From: Mercenaria mercenaria
Taxonomy: Eukaryota; Mollusca; Bivalvia; Venerida; Veneridae
Assembly: GCF_021730395.1 (NCBI RefSeq)
Contig: NC_069373.1
Span: forward strand, 49,070,501 to 49,134,500
Length of the DNA stretch: 64,000 nucleotides
Direction: 5' to 3'
Shown here: positions 1 through 12,180 of the stretch, one piece after another
Layout: each line of letters starts with the position of its first letter
How positions within the stretch are numbered: the stretch's first letter is position 1
Position numbers and translations under genes: made by a program
The notes under the pieces: generated by a model
What the model saw: the letters and a program-made list of their open reading frames with translations, nothing else
Databases searched by the model: none
What the model was told of the DNA's origin: nothing

Positions 1-81
1 CCAGACTGCGCGGATGCGCAGGCTGGTCTGGATCCATGCTGGTCGCAAAGCCATTATGTTTGTTTTCTCATGGTGCGGCTC
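1..81. mobile_element. Palindromic foldback MITE, right half only
   Basis: This is the right-hand part of the ~235-bp palindromic family also present at 11942, 33972, 36553 and 49302. It carries the inner block around gcggatgcgcaggctggtct and closes with the terminal motif tggtgcggctc. The left half lies outside the window. Confidence 0.85.
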
Positions 82-224
82 ATATTATGTCTGAAATAAT
101 TCATCTTCCACATCTGGTTATTCATGTTAAAAATTTGGCAGTTGCTTGCAAGGAGTAGGTTAGTACTGGTACACAATCCGGGAACACTGGTACGGTTGAC
201 TGCCCTCTATTATATGTCTGAATT

Positions 225-270
225 ACTTTGGAATAACTAGGATAAACCCAAACAAACAAAACTTAGAGGG
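225..270 (+). repeat. SINE 3' tail remnant
   Basis: The segment gaataactaggataaaccca followed by (caaa)n matches the tail type seen at 24757-24812, where a ...gttaaaccca motif is followed by (caaa)n. No tRNA-like head is visible upstream, so it is a truncated or ancient copy. Confidence 0.4.
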
Positions 271-671
271 TACAGTTTTTACGATCAACATAAAAGCAGA
301 CTGTTTGTCTTTATGAAAAGTAGTTTAGGACTGGTCCCTTGGTCATCTAGGATAAAAACTTGGTCACTAAATCAATTCACGGACAAATACTACATGCAAC
401 AGTTTTACCCAGTTCACAGGAACTAGGACAGAATGTTGATAAAATGTCGAGAAACTGTGTCATCTTGGTCAGAAAGTAGGTCAGTAGGTTAAATAATAAG
501 AATACTCTTAACACAATGGACCCAAAGGTTCAGAGTGCTTTGGGGTAGGGTGAAATTTTACTGTCAGTGGATGGTCAAGCATCAATTGCCTATCACCTGA
601 TGCTCTTTATCAACATTTTTAGCTTGACTATTCAAGGAAAGTGAAAGTTTGGGTTGGTGCCGGCATAACAT

Positions 672-990
672 CTGGGTTAAAGTTTTGCATGCAATTTTAT
701 ATCGCACTTACCATCGTATATATTGGATTGAAACTTTGCGCAAGTCTTCCTAATCATCAAAGCTACTGAAATAACCAAGTTAGATAACTTGAACTTGTTT
801 TAAATTATGGCCCCTTTTTGATTTAGGAACTATAAACCTGTTTCTTAATAAGGACTATAGTAATTGGAATGAAACGTCACGTAATGCTTCCTAGTCATCA
901 GACTGACTGAAATACCCAGGTTAGATAACTCTTGGTTGCACTTTATTCAAATTATAGTCCTTTTCGAGTTAGAAAATGAAGTTAAAGTGT
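672..990 (+). repeat. Diverged interspersed repeat, two partial units
   Basis: It contains ggttaaagttttgcatgcaa and aattatggccccttttt-type stretches, also found in the repeats at 38495-39705 and 45340-45960. Two diverged units of about 140 bp lie side by side (near 705-840 and 860-985). It has no coding capacity. Confidence 0.55.
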
Positions 991-1654
991 TTAAAGTGTT
1001 GCATTATTTGACATAAAGTTACAATGGGTGACTTTTGATTGACATCGCCTTGATTTTCTTCTCGGACAATCTCAAGAGCAATGGCACTCTGATGAGCAAC
1101 TTCAGTCCAACGACATCTCTTGTTCTGACACCTCTGGTAGCAGAGTTTAAAGCGATGTGCCTTCAAAATTAAGTCCATTTGATTCCCTCAGTACCATTGT
1201 TAAATATCATTGGTTTATATACCACTGATATTCCGGGCATGTATATTTACAAAAGGAATGGAATATTTTATTCGTTTTTTGATATAATTATATTCATGAC
1301 ATTTTCACAATAGTATGTTTCTCATATCAGTACCTGAAGATAAGACAAAATAAGAAGTATTCTCAACGTTTTTTTCATAGTCCTGGACCCATGTTCACAA
1401 AACAATTTCAGTCTCAGCTGAATTTGATGAAACTTTATCTGTCATTTATATATAAACTGCATGTTTAAAACTATATGTTAAGTTAACGACTAATTCTAAG
1501 TGACTATCAAGAACTGATAGTCAGTCTCAGCTTGAAGGTCTAGTAAAATTTGCTATTAGAATTTCAGTCTCAAACTCAAATGATATCGAAAAATGTTTTA
1601 TGAACATTGGACCAGTTCACATGAGAAATGCCTGCATTATAATGGGTTAGATCA

Positions 1655-2280
1655 AATTAAGATTAAAACAGTTGAAAGACTATGTTTCTCATATTTATAC
1701 TTACAGTCTCCAAACGGTTTAAGAAATACACATTTCTCGAGTTTTAAGGCGATAGAAATGAAAGATGAAATGTCTCTCATATTCTTGTTAACAGTCTTCA
1801 AACAATACAAGAAATTCTAAATTCTCGAGTTCTAAGGTGTTTCGTTTTACATGTTTATGTTAATAACCTGTTGCAGTGTACAGACAATACATTACATGAA
1901 ATTCTCGGGGTTTAAGTTGGCAAAGCTGGAAGACTAAACGTTTCCCATATCAGAATGGACTGTCTTATGACAAAATGATAAATATTCACTATATAGCAAT
2001 AATTTATCGAGTTTATTTGCGGCAGAATTCGACGAAAAAAGGCTTAAAAATAAATTCTGTAGATAGCAACGATATATCGAATTATAATGAGGCAGAGTTG
2101 GTTGAAAGAACAACTGTTTCTAATTCACTAAATTACAATTAAGGCGGCAGAATTCAAAGAAAAGGACTTCTAATTCACTAGAAAACAACTATTTATCGAG
2201 TTTGAATGCGACAGAGTTCAAAGAATAAAGGTTTCTAACTCACTAACTACTATTGATTCATCGAGTTAAAAGTCGAAAAA
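1655..2280. repeat. Degenerate tandem repeat, ~70-bp unit
   Basis: At least six imperfect units repeat the theme 'ttctcgagtt ... ggcagaattc ... ggtttctaattcactaa'. The clearest copies are between 1995 and 2275. Divergence between units suggests an old array. There is no open frame. Confidence 0.6.
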
Positions 2281-2481
2281 ACAGTATATACAGAGTTTGA
2301 CACGTACACCCGACAATGTAATGAACACAACCAGGATCGAAGTAAGCGGCCCTGAAAGGATTTATCTTGTTACATTTATAACGACAAGCTACACATAATT
2401 ATATGGTTGATGAAATAAATGATACAAGTGGTATGATGAGTTTAGATTGTTATAATAATTAAGTGCAATCAGCCCAAATCG

Positions 2482-2893
2482 GCTTGCATTCATTTCTTCC
2501 TGATAAGGAAGTGTCTTGGGTTGAGATGATTCTAGAGATACGAATCCGTACCACTAGACAAGCCTTTTAAAGATTCTCTAAGAATACGGACCTCCATTTT
2601 CCAGATGTTGTCGGGTAATTTACATCCAATGAAATATGAAATAAGATTTAATTGATATTTACCCAATACTTGAATCTAAATGGTTCGAGCAATTGATTTT
2701 TTTTACATTTTATTTCAAAACGTAAATAACCGAGAAAATAACCAACAATAAGCGGAAAAAGGAGGTCCATACTCGGTGATAATCCCCAACAGGCGTGTCT
2801 AGAGGAACGGATCCGTAGACACTTCCTTCTGACGATGTTGCTTGCTATGCTACAGATAAGTGAAACATTGTAGTCCTCCTTCTGAATGCAAGC
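2482..2893. mobile_element. Foldback (inverted-repeat) element
   Basis: Left-arm blocks (gcttgcattca, aaggaagtgtct, cgaatccgtacc-actagacaagcc, acggacctcc-attttcc) recur in the same order as reverse complements in the right arm (about 2750-2893). The arms are about 130 nt and diverged, with a central AT-rich loop. This is typical of an old foldback MITE. Confidence 0.65.
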
Positions 2894-3201
2894 TAGTTAA
2901 AAACTCGAGTGAAAATCAATATAATTAATCCACCAATCAATAACCATTAGCTTGTATCCTGAATACTGAGTCAACTGACCTAGTGAGGCTGTCCATGTTA
3001 TTTGTTTATATCTCAATTTTCATTTACAAATTCGAGTAAATCCGTAAATGCCGAGTGTCTGTTTATAAGCTTAAAGCCTCTACGCGTAATACCGTCATTC
3101 ATATTTAATATGGCACTAACATTAAACGGAAAGCTTGATTTTGATTAAATATAATGTAGCTATGCCGTTAGCAGAGGAAGACCTCGTATAATAGTTCCTC
3201 T

Positions 3202-3644
3202 TCAATACAGAGCAGTTGCTGCCCTTGACTCGGAAAATTTTCTTCGTAAAGAGACTGCAGCAGACGGATAAATGTCACCCGTGGAAGAACTTTTCTTTAC
3301 AAGTCTTCGCTTCGCACTTAACATTTTTCTAGGTGGAGGTGGAGGGGGTTCCTCTTCAATTGTCTCTTTAACAATAGTTCTAGATCTAAGTGCCAGAAAA
3401 GCGGTTACAACTCCTCCCATAGTGCTCTGTCTATTTGGCATAGAGGGTTTTTCGTTTCCGGAACTATTTTTTCTTGTAACCATACGTCTCATACGCGGCG
3501 GTCTTTTCCCAGAGTCTTCGGAGGCGACTGAAACTGTATCCGAATCTGAATCGTCAACTCCTCTCTGTTTTGTAGGGACCCTATAGGAATTGCTATTGAG
3601 ACCTGATGAAGATCTTCTCTTTAACCCTTTCATCTTGATATGAT
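3202..3644 (-). CDS. Unrecognised basic, Ser-rich protein or terminal exon (143 codons from ATG)
   Basis: An open frame of 143 codons runs from ATG at 3633 to a stop at 3202. The protein is basic and low in complexity: a KRRSSS-type start, an acidic DSDSD patch, a Pro run (EEEPPPPPPRK) and a C-terminal half with RRKFSES and KKSSSTGD stretches that resemble basophilic-kinase sites. These look like a real disordered regulatory protein rather than chance. A good splice acceptor (cttttag) lies at 3645-3646, just upstream of the ATG, so this may be the last coding exon of a longer gene, entering in phase 1; alternatively the ATG is the start. No domain was recognised and no partner exon was found upstream. 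The opposite-strand open frame over 3272-3586 is a shadow. Confidence 0.5.
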
Positions 3645-3649
3645 CTAAA

Positions 3650-5660
3650 AGCGGAAGTATTTTTATTTTTTAGCGGTACTTCACTAAACAATATGTGTTA
3701 CAGACTGTCTTAAGTCAACGTACTTGAAAATATTGATACAAATGTGCACTGCACTAGCAATTTAGTATACTTAAGATTTCATTACATCTGCTGTCATATA
3801 ACTTAATCTTTACCAAACAAAGGCTGTATATTTAGGGTAGGTGAAGAAATATATAGCTAGGAACAAAAATGTAAATTATGATTCATAAATATAATGACCT
3901 AAACAAATGCATGCTCGATAAAGGTCGTCTATATACTAAGTAGTTCAGTCTAAACAAAGTTCATTTGCAATTGGATACTCAATAAAAAGTCATTTATATA
4001 TAACAAATAATGAAGGCCTTCGAATGGTTTGTCGACTTACTTACCACGATTCAGAGTTCACATGCGCAGGGCTTTAGCCCGAGTGGTTTGATATCTAAGC
4101 ACCAGAACGATGATCCGTGGTATATAAGACGATAAACCAGAAGAAGGTCTTGATTGTTTTCATTCTTATAGATCTACTTTGATAAACAATATGCTGAGCT
4201 TTATTTATCGATGTAGTAATGAACCGGACGTCATATTGCAATTTGACGTCATAATTGACGCCGTAATGCTCTCTTACAGGTCCGCGCGTCAACCGTTGTT
4301 TATTGCAGAATAAACACAGCTTGACCTTTGTTTAACTGGCAATGTAACAGAGCCACGTAAGAATATATGATTTAAATCCTATAACTAATTCAGTCTAAAC
4401 AAGTACTTTATACTTCATTACACGATAGTAGTTCAGCCAAAATAAGTACATTTGTACTTGAATACTCGATAACAAGTATATCTCTCTAAAGGTAGTTTAC
4501 ATCGTATTATTGATATATTATAGTCTGAAAATGCCACGATGACTAAATGCAAATAATCCTACGATTTAGCAAATAGACTTTGCAAACAATATATGGTAAA
4601 TCGCTGACCAAGTCAAATCAAATGCAGTTAAAGCGTTAAAGCAATTTAATTTTAATACAATTAATTTAAAACAATGTTATATTACTGAAATATAACCTCA
4701 ACAGCTTACCTCGTTTGAACTGGGTATTCGTCTGTCTGTGTCCCAGATTTTTTTTCAGTGAATACAATTAATGTCCGGGTGTTCAATATGCCCAGTCCAC
4801 ACAGTGTTCGATATTTTTCTCAGGGTTAATCGATGCGACTTTTAAATTTTAATAAAAAGCTATGTGTTGAATTGACATCAGATAACGAGTGTTACACTGC
4901 GTAGTTCGCTTGTTTACCTGGTATTGGCGAAATCTCAAAATCCTTAACGTTAAGTAAAACGTTTGAACATGTTTTATAAATACTTAAATCAATATACAAT
5001 ACACAGGAGTGCTCAGATCGATAAACGTGACGGGTATTATAATTGGGTATTTTCCGATAATCTGGCATGGTATGACTGTATGGTAATTTGAAACTGTACT
5101 AAATAAACAATTTTAATTTTTGACGGGTTTATCTGCTGGCAATCTAGCTTCGATTGGTTCATTTGTCTGCCGTTTCAGCTTGAATATACGCGCTTTGTGA
5201 GTTCTCTTTGCGGATAACGCTTACAGGGAAATTCATGCTTATACTTTTTCCACATAAAGCTCTCCGGTAACGTTATGCGGAAGACATGTACATACTATTT
5301 AGAGCTAGTCAACAAACATTACGCTTTTTATTTCCTTAAATCAATCGGGATCAACGTCATTTTAATAAACTCTCGCAAGAACAATTTTAAATAAACATCT
5401 TATGGAAAATAATTTAATACACAAAGGAAACATGAGTGAATGAGTCAATGGATGAAAATGTCATATTACACTGGCATCGGCGTCCTCCTCCGCGCCGCAT
5501 CTTGAATGTCTGATCTCGAAATCAGGACAACTGTTAGGACTTTCATTCATCATTGTGTTTGTCATCCGCTATACGATATAATATTATGACATAATACGCG
5601 ACTGTACGATATCGTCGCTAATCTTGTCTAGTCTTTTTATGCATTTACATGCCATAGGCT
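3650..5660. other. Non-coding stretch, nothing recognised
   Basis: AT-rich sequence with no open frame of coding character. The block near 5215-5300 (ccacataaagctctccgg ...) resembles 11195-11290, so an old dispersed repeat is likely there. Confidence 0.4.
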
Positions 5661-5663
5661 ATA

Positions 5664-6723
5664 CGAGGAGTGTTCGAAAAGTATTGTGTATTGTGGTGAC
5701 ACGCCATTTCCACGAAGAATTTCACGTCGAGGTTTATACAGCGTATTAACTCTATTCAATATCTAAACAATGGTATTTTTGGTTATTAACCTGCAGAGAA
5801 CAATAGAACAGTTGTGTAAATACATGCATCCATTCAATAACCGTTTTACCGAGTTGTCGCTATTTCAATTTGGACAGTCGTTGACCACTAGCAAAAATGG
5901 TTGGAAAACGAATAACAAATACTGAAAACATTCGGTCATATATATAAGTCCGCACTAAACTCGGTTGTATTTGAAAGAGCTTTTTGCCGAAATAACCCGT
6001 GTTTATGGGTCTAGTAAGGTGTCTTATGAGACGGTTCGCAGGTGGAAAAAGAAATTTGATTGTGGTGCAGGGTCTGTTGAAAATGCCCCAAAATCAGGTC
6101 GGCCAAAGATGCAACGTGTGACCGAAATGTTTTGAAAATCACAGAAATTCTTCAGAATGATGCTCGATATACTGTACGTGATATTGCACGCATTATTGGC
6201 ATTTCACTATCAACAGTTCATCTTATTTTAAAGAAAATTTTGAAAGTAAGACTGGTAAGTGCTACCGTGTCGTTATCTTGATTTTTTTTTTAAAAATACT
6301 ACAACAAACGTTGCCCAGTCACAGGTTTCAAACATGTTCGACTGTTGCATGACAATGCTCCAGCGCACACCTCTAGTACAGTTACACAATTTATGAAGTC
6401 AGAGAGAGTTACTGTGCTACCACATCCACCGTATTCCCCAGATCTGGCGCCATGCGACTTCTTTCTGTTTCCAAAACTGAAAAACTTCCTTTCTGGTCGT
6501 AGATATCGATCGCGACCAGCTCTCGGTTCTGCTGTCCATCAGTACCTCAGTAGTATACCAAAATCAGCCTATCGTAAAGCTTTCCGGAAATGGATCCATA
6601 TACTAAAATTATGCATTTCTCACCACGGGGAATATTTTGAGGGTATGAAATAACAGCATGCACGTTTCCATCAGTTTTCAAGGTTTCAGACAACAATACA
6701 CAATACCTTTCGAACACACCTCG
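5664..6723 (+). mobile_element. Mariner-type DNA transposon, internally deleted
   Basis: About 30-bp terminal inverted repeats (cgaggagtgttcgaaaagta... left; matching inverse ending ...cacctcg right) are flanked by TA target duplications at 5662-5663 and 6724-6725. The ~1060-bp body keeps the transposase helix-turn-helix region (around 5890-6240: YGSSKVSYETVRRWKKKFD, AGSVENAPKSGRPK) and the C-terminal catalytic third. The central part, with the first catalytic Asp, is missing, and the remaining N-terminal part has stops and frameshifts. It cannot encode an active transposase. Confidence 0.9.
6345..6653 (+). pseudogene. Mariner transposase C-terminal fragment
   Basis: The 102-codon frame has the mariner signature HDNAPAHTS, then LPHPPYSPDLAPCDFFLFPK, giving the second and third catalytic acidic residues about 34 residues apart (DD34D-like spacing). 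It ends with a C-terminal HHGEYFEGMK and a natural stop. A full transposase is about 345 residues, so roughly 70 percent is missing or broken. It sits between the inverted repeats of the element at 5664-6723. Confidence 0.88.
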
Positions 6724-6728
6724 TAAAT

Positions 6729-7370
6729 AACCTGTTCGTAATTAATTTTACACTTGTCAATCACTTTATATGAACTTACCTAAGGTTTATTGACATTGAA
6801 TTGACTCTTACTCCACCCCGTCTGGTCAGATCAAACTTGGAATACGTGTATTTCAATAATTTTATCGTGAAGGTTTTTGACCTAGTCCAAGCCCCTATTA
6901 CCGGGCCATATATCCATATTACACACTGTGGTGTATGACAGATGTTAACGAAGTGGAAGAAGAAGATGAATTTGATGCTTATGATGATGATGCTTATTAT
7001 TATTATTATTATTAATATCATCATCATTATTATTATTATTTAATAGGACTAGGGGGGACAAAGGGTCAAGGTCGAAACTGCGTTGGGTTTCACTCTTCCC
7101 AAAAAGTTAAAAAAAGAAAAATCACCTACTAACATCTCCCCACCTTGTAAGAAAATCACAGGTGAAAGAGTCATCTTACACAGTGTTAAAAACATTTCCT
7201 GAAAATTCTACCTCGAAAACTTTTTTTGTTTGATTACCTCATTTGTGTCACATATTTTCGCGACCTAATTTCCATTGTTTACATTCGAAATCTTCCCCTT
7301 CGGTATGATATGTATACATATATTTTTATGCTCGTAACTCTTCATATTATGAGTGTTGAGCTTGTATTGG
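6729..7370. other. Non-coding, with a (TTA)n/(ATC)n simple repeat
   Basis: Trinucleotide repeats (gatgatgatg, ttattattatt, catcatcatt) occupy about 6975-7041. The rest is AT-rich with no gene seen. Confidence 0.6.
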
Positions 7371-8372
7371 GTTCTTTTGCAGGAAATTCGCCATACATAC
7401 AAGAAAATGGAGTCATTAGACCTACACGTAATCTATGGCCGAAAATATTTGAGTGCAAATTACAGTCTTATAAGGCAGCAGCCTTATTAAACCGTTTCTG
7501 TAATATTGTTGGTCAGCCTTTTGCTTCTAATAATTTGTCTTTGTATTTTGGACTGTTTTCTGGTCTAATCACTCACCAGAAGAAAAAAAAACAAACCTTT
7601 GGCAAGAACCGTCTCACACTCACTTAGGCATATACCTATGTTTCATACTTATTCTAATGGCTTTTGATACTGAGTCAAATCCCGAACCAGATAGTTCTGA
7701 TCGTTGTGGCACTTGTAATTTAGAAGTGAAATGGCATCCAAACCGAGCCATATTTTGTGAGGACTGTAAGACTTGGTTTCACGCCGAATGAAAGGACATA
7801 AGTACTATAATGTACCACAGTTTCATTCTGATCATTCAAATAAATCATGGCAATGAAAAAATTGTGGTGTACCACATTTTAATTCTTCATTTTTTGACTA
7901 TTCAAAATCATTAGATCTAGATCAGACATTACCCGACTCCATCAGTACAGACGATTCATATGTTCAGACACTATGTGGTGCAAAACATTCTATGCCATTG
8001 CACTGTAGCACATCAATCAGCAAACCTTCAGATAACATCAAAAAATCAAACCGTCTGCCGAAATTAACAAATTATAATATCAGCATATACAACATTTGAA
8101 AATACAATGTAGTTACTGTGAATTGCCAATCTGTAAAGAAGAAAAATTTAGGATTTTTATCTATGCTAGCTACAGTAAAACCTGATGTAGTACTTGAAAA
8201 TGAATTTTGGCTAAAGCCAAAAATAAAAAAAAATCCTTAAGTTTTCCCTCCAGATTATGATGTTTACAGGAATGAAAGAAGAGGTAAAACAGGAGGTGGT
8301 GTTTTTATTTCAGTCTCTTAAAAAGTTCAAAAGTGCATCACCTTCAGAACTAAAGTCCGACTCAGAAATAAT

Positions 8373-8750
8373 ATGGGTAAATATAAGCAGAAAGGAAAGA
8401 AAGATTTGCTTGTTTGTAGTGCATACAGGCCTGACAAGGATTTTAGATGCATAGATGAATTAGAACGTACAATTAACCTTACAGATCATCTAAACAGTAC
8501 AACTATCATCGGCGGGGACCTGAATTTTGGCGATATAAACTGGCAATCAAAAACTGTAAACACAGGTAACCCTCCCCACCACCAAAAAAAAAAACAACAA
8601 CAAAACACACACACACACCTAGAAGAATGTAATAAACTTTTAGGTTTTGTTGATTCCGATTGTCTCACTCAGATGATAACTGAACCTTCTAGAGTTACTG
8701 GTGGTACTAGTAATCTACTTGACATTGTACTCATGTCGAATCCTTATTAG
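8373..8750 (+). pseudogene. LINE endonuclease fragment
   Basis: This frame holds LLVCSAYRPDKDF and IIGGDLNFGDINW, the region of apurinic-type LINE endonucleases that includes the catalytic Asn/Asp pair, and ends with SRVTGGTSNLLDIVLMSN. A run of A and (CA)n at 8583-8618 encodes an abnormal Lys/Gln/His-rich insertion, a sign of decay. Confidence 0.8.
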
Positions 8751-9685
8751 GCGGAAACTGTAAAAGTTATTCCTGGTTTCAGTGATTATTGCATTCCTTT
8801 TGTTGATATTCTTTCATCAGCCAGAATAAATCCAAAAGCAAAGCACAGAATTTTACTGTTTGATTAGGCAAACTGATCCGAATTCAAAAGAGGCTTAAGA
8901 AATTTTGCCACTCAGAACTAACTGTCTGCAAACTTTGACTGTACAAGATTTATGGAACTCCTTTAAGAATATAATTAGAAAAAAAAATAGTTTCAAGTCA
9001 TGTACCAAGTAAGATTGTTTCTGGTAAACAACACATTCCATGGCTGAATTTTGAAATTAAAAAGTTGGTAAAGAAACATGACAGGCTACATAGTAAAGTT
9101 AAGAAAAGTAAAAATCTCATTCTGTCTACCAACCTTAAAAAGATTAAATCTTTGATTGAAAAGAAAACTCGAAATGATTACTGAGATTATATGAATAACA
9201 TCGTTTGTACATGTAGTCCTGAAGAACATAAACATGGCACAACCAAACGTTTCTGCTGTTTTATAAAAAGTTTACAAAATGATTCTTGTGGTGTTGCTCC
9301 ATTAAGAGAGAATGGTGTTTTAAAATCTAGCGCCAAGGATAAGTCTGAAATTTTAAACAGACACTTTTCTTTTGTTTTTGCAAATGATCCAGATCATAAT
9401 CTACCAAACCCTAGACATAGCCATTTTGCCAGCATGTCTGAAATACAAGTAAAACAGAAAATGGTGTTAGGAAAATTCTGGAAAACTTAAATCCATACAA
9501 AGCAGCAGGTCCAGATCAGATTAAACATAGAATTTAAAGGAATGTGCAAATGAGATAGCACCATTTTTCACTGCCTTATTCAATAAATCCCTTAATACTG
9601 GTTCTATACCCTCAGATTGGTCCGAGATCTATGTAACGCCTGTTTTCAAAAGAGGTGAAAAACTTTAACCTGTATAGCTTGTAAG

Positions 9686-10414
9686 ATGTTAGAGCACATA
9701 GCAGGTAGTAATATTTTAGATCATTTAGATAAATTTAATATCCTGGTGGACAATCAGACGGCGGTCTTGCGAAACCCAACTAGCGGGTTTTATTCGTATG
9801 ATTTAGCTCAGTCAGTAAAGCGAAGCCAGGTGGATGTTGCAATCATGGATTTTTCTAAATCCTTTGATGTAGTCTGTCATGGCAGACTGCTCTTAAAATT
9901 AGCCCATTATGGCATCAGGGGCTCTACTCATTCTTGGATAAAAGCATTTCTGGGAAATTGAACTCAAAATGTTGTGGTCGATGGGGCAACATCCAGCTCG
10001 GTTCCTGTTATATCAGGCGTCCCTCAAGGGTCTGTTTTATTACGTCTCCTGTTTCTGCTTTACATAAATAACCTACATGCGTCTGTGTCTTCCAGCGTAC
10101 GCCTTTTTGCAGATGACTGTGTAGTTTATAGGACTATACGTTCTCAGAATGATTCAGTTGAGCTGCAAAGGGACCTTGACAGTTTATCATTATGGGAGCA
10201 GAAATGGAAGATGTCATTCAATGTAAACAAATACCACATACTTCATGTCTCTAAGTCTAAAAAACCTATAAATAAAAGCTACACCTTGCACAATCAGCCT
10301 CTGTCTGTTGTAAGTCAAGCCACCTATTTAAGCTTGGAAGTATCATCAAATTTATCTTGGTCTCCTCATGTAAATAAAGTTTCTAATAAAGCTAGTCAGA
10401 GCTTAGGTTTCTGA
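9686..10414 (+). pseudogene. LINE reverse transcriptase core, two adjacent frames
   Basis: The first piece (9686-9961) carries the MDFSKSFDVVCHGRLL palm motif and the second (9974-10414) VPQGSVLLRLLFLLYINN, then the catalytic FADD box. An in-frame stop separates them. The tail reads ATYLSLEVSSNLSWSPHVNK, the usual thumb signature of CR1/Jockey-type RTs. Confidence 0.85.
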
Positions 10415-10909
10415 AAACGTAACATACATTCTTCTAAAAGTTCTACCAAGGCAGTTGATTATAATACTATTCTAAGACCAACTTTAGACTTAAATTGGAA
10501 TGCAAATTAGAAGACAATATAGTAGACTAATTTTATTTCATAAAATGGTTTATTACCATGTAGATGTTGATCCAAAGCAATATGTTACACTTAAAACAAG
10601 ACAGTCCAGACTCTACAATCATCTGGTATTTCAGATTCCGTCTACTACGGCTGATTATTACAAAAAACCATTCTTCCCTAGAACAGTTGTTCAATGGAAC
10701 ACATAACCATCTCATGTAGTCAGTGTTGAAACAGTCTCCGAATTCAAATTAGCACTGGCTACATTGATGTTTACACGATAATTCCATTACAAATCATTTT
10801 GCTTTTATCCTGTTTTTAACTCTACAAACTTCGTCCTTTCTGCACAACAATTTATGTGTATATATATTTCGCACTTAAGGGAATTAAGGTTTAAGGTGTT
10901 AGGTTTTTG

Positions 10910-11937
10910 CACCTTTTTTATCACAACTGTTAGGAAGCACTAGGTGAATTGAGTAGCCTAGGAAACATGACAGTCTTTTACTCGCTCTAACCCCCACGCA
11001 TGGCCATAATGTATCAGTATTGAACGTTTGCCATTACTATAAAAGAAGCAGAGGAAGATTATTAATATATTTAGGCTCTGTTTTTCTTCAAAGTGGTTTC
11101 AAGCTTGGCCTTAAGCGGATTATTACCATTTTCATTATTATCATAACTATTGTTTTTATTTATGTCTTGTTTTATTCAGGCTGGAAGGTTTAAAATTGCG
11201 AACTTAGAACACATCCCCTCCATATAAAGCTTCCGGGCAGCGTTATTCGGAGGGAGTGTTATACATAGCCCTACTCACTAGTGTGTCCGCGTCGGACATC
11301 TCGATATTCACTTATCATTATAAATTAAATATGACCCAATTGTATGGTTTCTTTTTTATACTTGAAGCATGACCATTGTCATCTGCGCACGTGTAGCTCG
11401 CGCTGTGAATTATTTCATACAAAATCCACACCGCGCATTTACAAACATTAAAAGTTATTACAAGTTAAGTCGATAACCAACCCGTGAACATTCTTTTTCC
11501 AGAATTTTTCGACTTCCAAAGTTTTACAAAAAATGTCTATTCATTAAAATCAGCATTGACTATTATTATTCTCAAAATAAGTGTTTCCCAATATCTTTTA
11601 TTGAAACACTATAAAGCGACAATATCAAACAACAAACAGCTATTTCAGTGTGAGAGAGTCATCGAAATTATCCTTGACTGACTGCGACTCTATGGTTCAA
11701 CGTCTGACACCATAATATGAACTTTCTAAATTGCGTCAGTGATCTATGCTGGTATTTTGCAAAGTAAAATCAAATTTACCTTTAATCCTTCGAAAACTGG
11801 TGACTTTATCTTTTAACGGTGTAACGACAACGGCCACCGAATCTGTATATATCCAAATGAAACCAATCCGGATATGAACTTATTGATCGGTTGTCATACT
11901 TTGTTTAACACAGAAAAATGAACATCTTAATACACAT
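10910..11937. other. Non-coding stretch
   Basis: No gene seen. The block 11195-11290 shares diverged sequence with 5215-5300. A small open frame at 11484-11681 has no coding character. Confidence 0.4.
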
Positions 11938-11941
11938 ATTT

Positions 11942-12176
11942 GTGCCGTGCCATGGGAAAACCAACATAGTGGGTTTGCAACCAGCATGGATCCAGACCAG
12001 CCTGCGCATCTGCGCAGTCTGGTCAGGATCCATGCTGTTCGCTTTCAAAGTCTATTGCAATTAGAGAAACTGTTAGCGAACAGCATGGATACTGACCAGA
12101 CTGCGCGGATGCGCAGGCTGGTCTGGATCCATGCTGGTCGCAAACCCACTATGTTGGTTTTCCCATGGCACGGCTC
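11942..12176. mobile_element. Palindromic foldback MITE, complete 235-bp copy
   Basis: It opens with gtgccgtgccatgggaaaa and closes with the inverse ttcccatggcacggctc. It is flanked by ATTT target duplications (11938-11941 and 12177-12180). The two arms are near-perfect inverse copies, with a short centre around the ttgcaattagagaaac segment. The long frame across it is an artefact of the palindrome. Confidence 0.92.
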
Positions 12177-12180
12177 ATTT

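Larger units (their letters stand above)
7370..10910 (+). mobile_element. Non-LTR retrotransposon (CR1/Jockey-like LINE) with PHD finger, decayed
   Basis: Reading left to right: a PHD-finger-like start (ATG at 7651; CGTCNLEVKWHPNRAIFCEDC), an endonuclease region (about 8105-8750; VVTVNCQSVKKKN, GGDLNFGDINW), and a reverse-transcriptase region (about 9480-10410; PYKAAGPDQIK, ISGVPQGSV, RLFADDCVVY). The C-terminal thumb reaches about 10710. Multiple stops and frameshifts break the frame. The PHD-plus-endonuclease-plus-RT order fits CR1/Jockey-type elements of molluscs. The 5' boundary is uncertain; a non-coding part may begin near 7370. Confidence 0.82.

Noticed and set aside
3272-3586. 104-codon plus-strand open frame
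   Set aside because: It is the antisense shadow of the Ser-rich minus-strand exon; its Gly run is just the complement of the Pro run.
7651-7790. PHD-finger peptide as a host chromatin gene
   Set aside because: It is directly followed by LINE endonuclease and reverse-transcriptase remnants in the same orientation, and PHD fingers are common in such elements.
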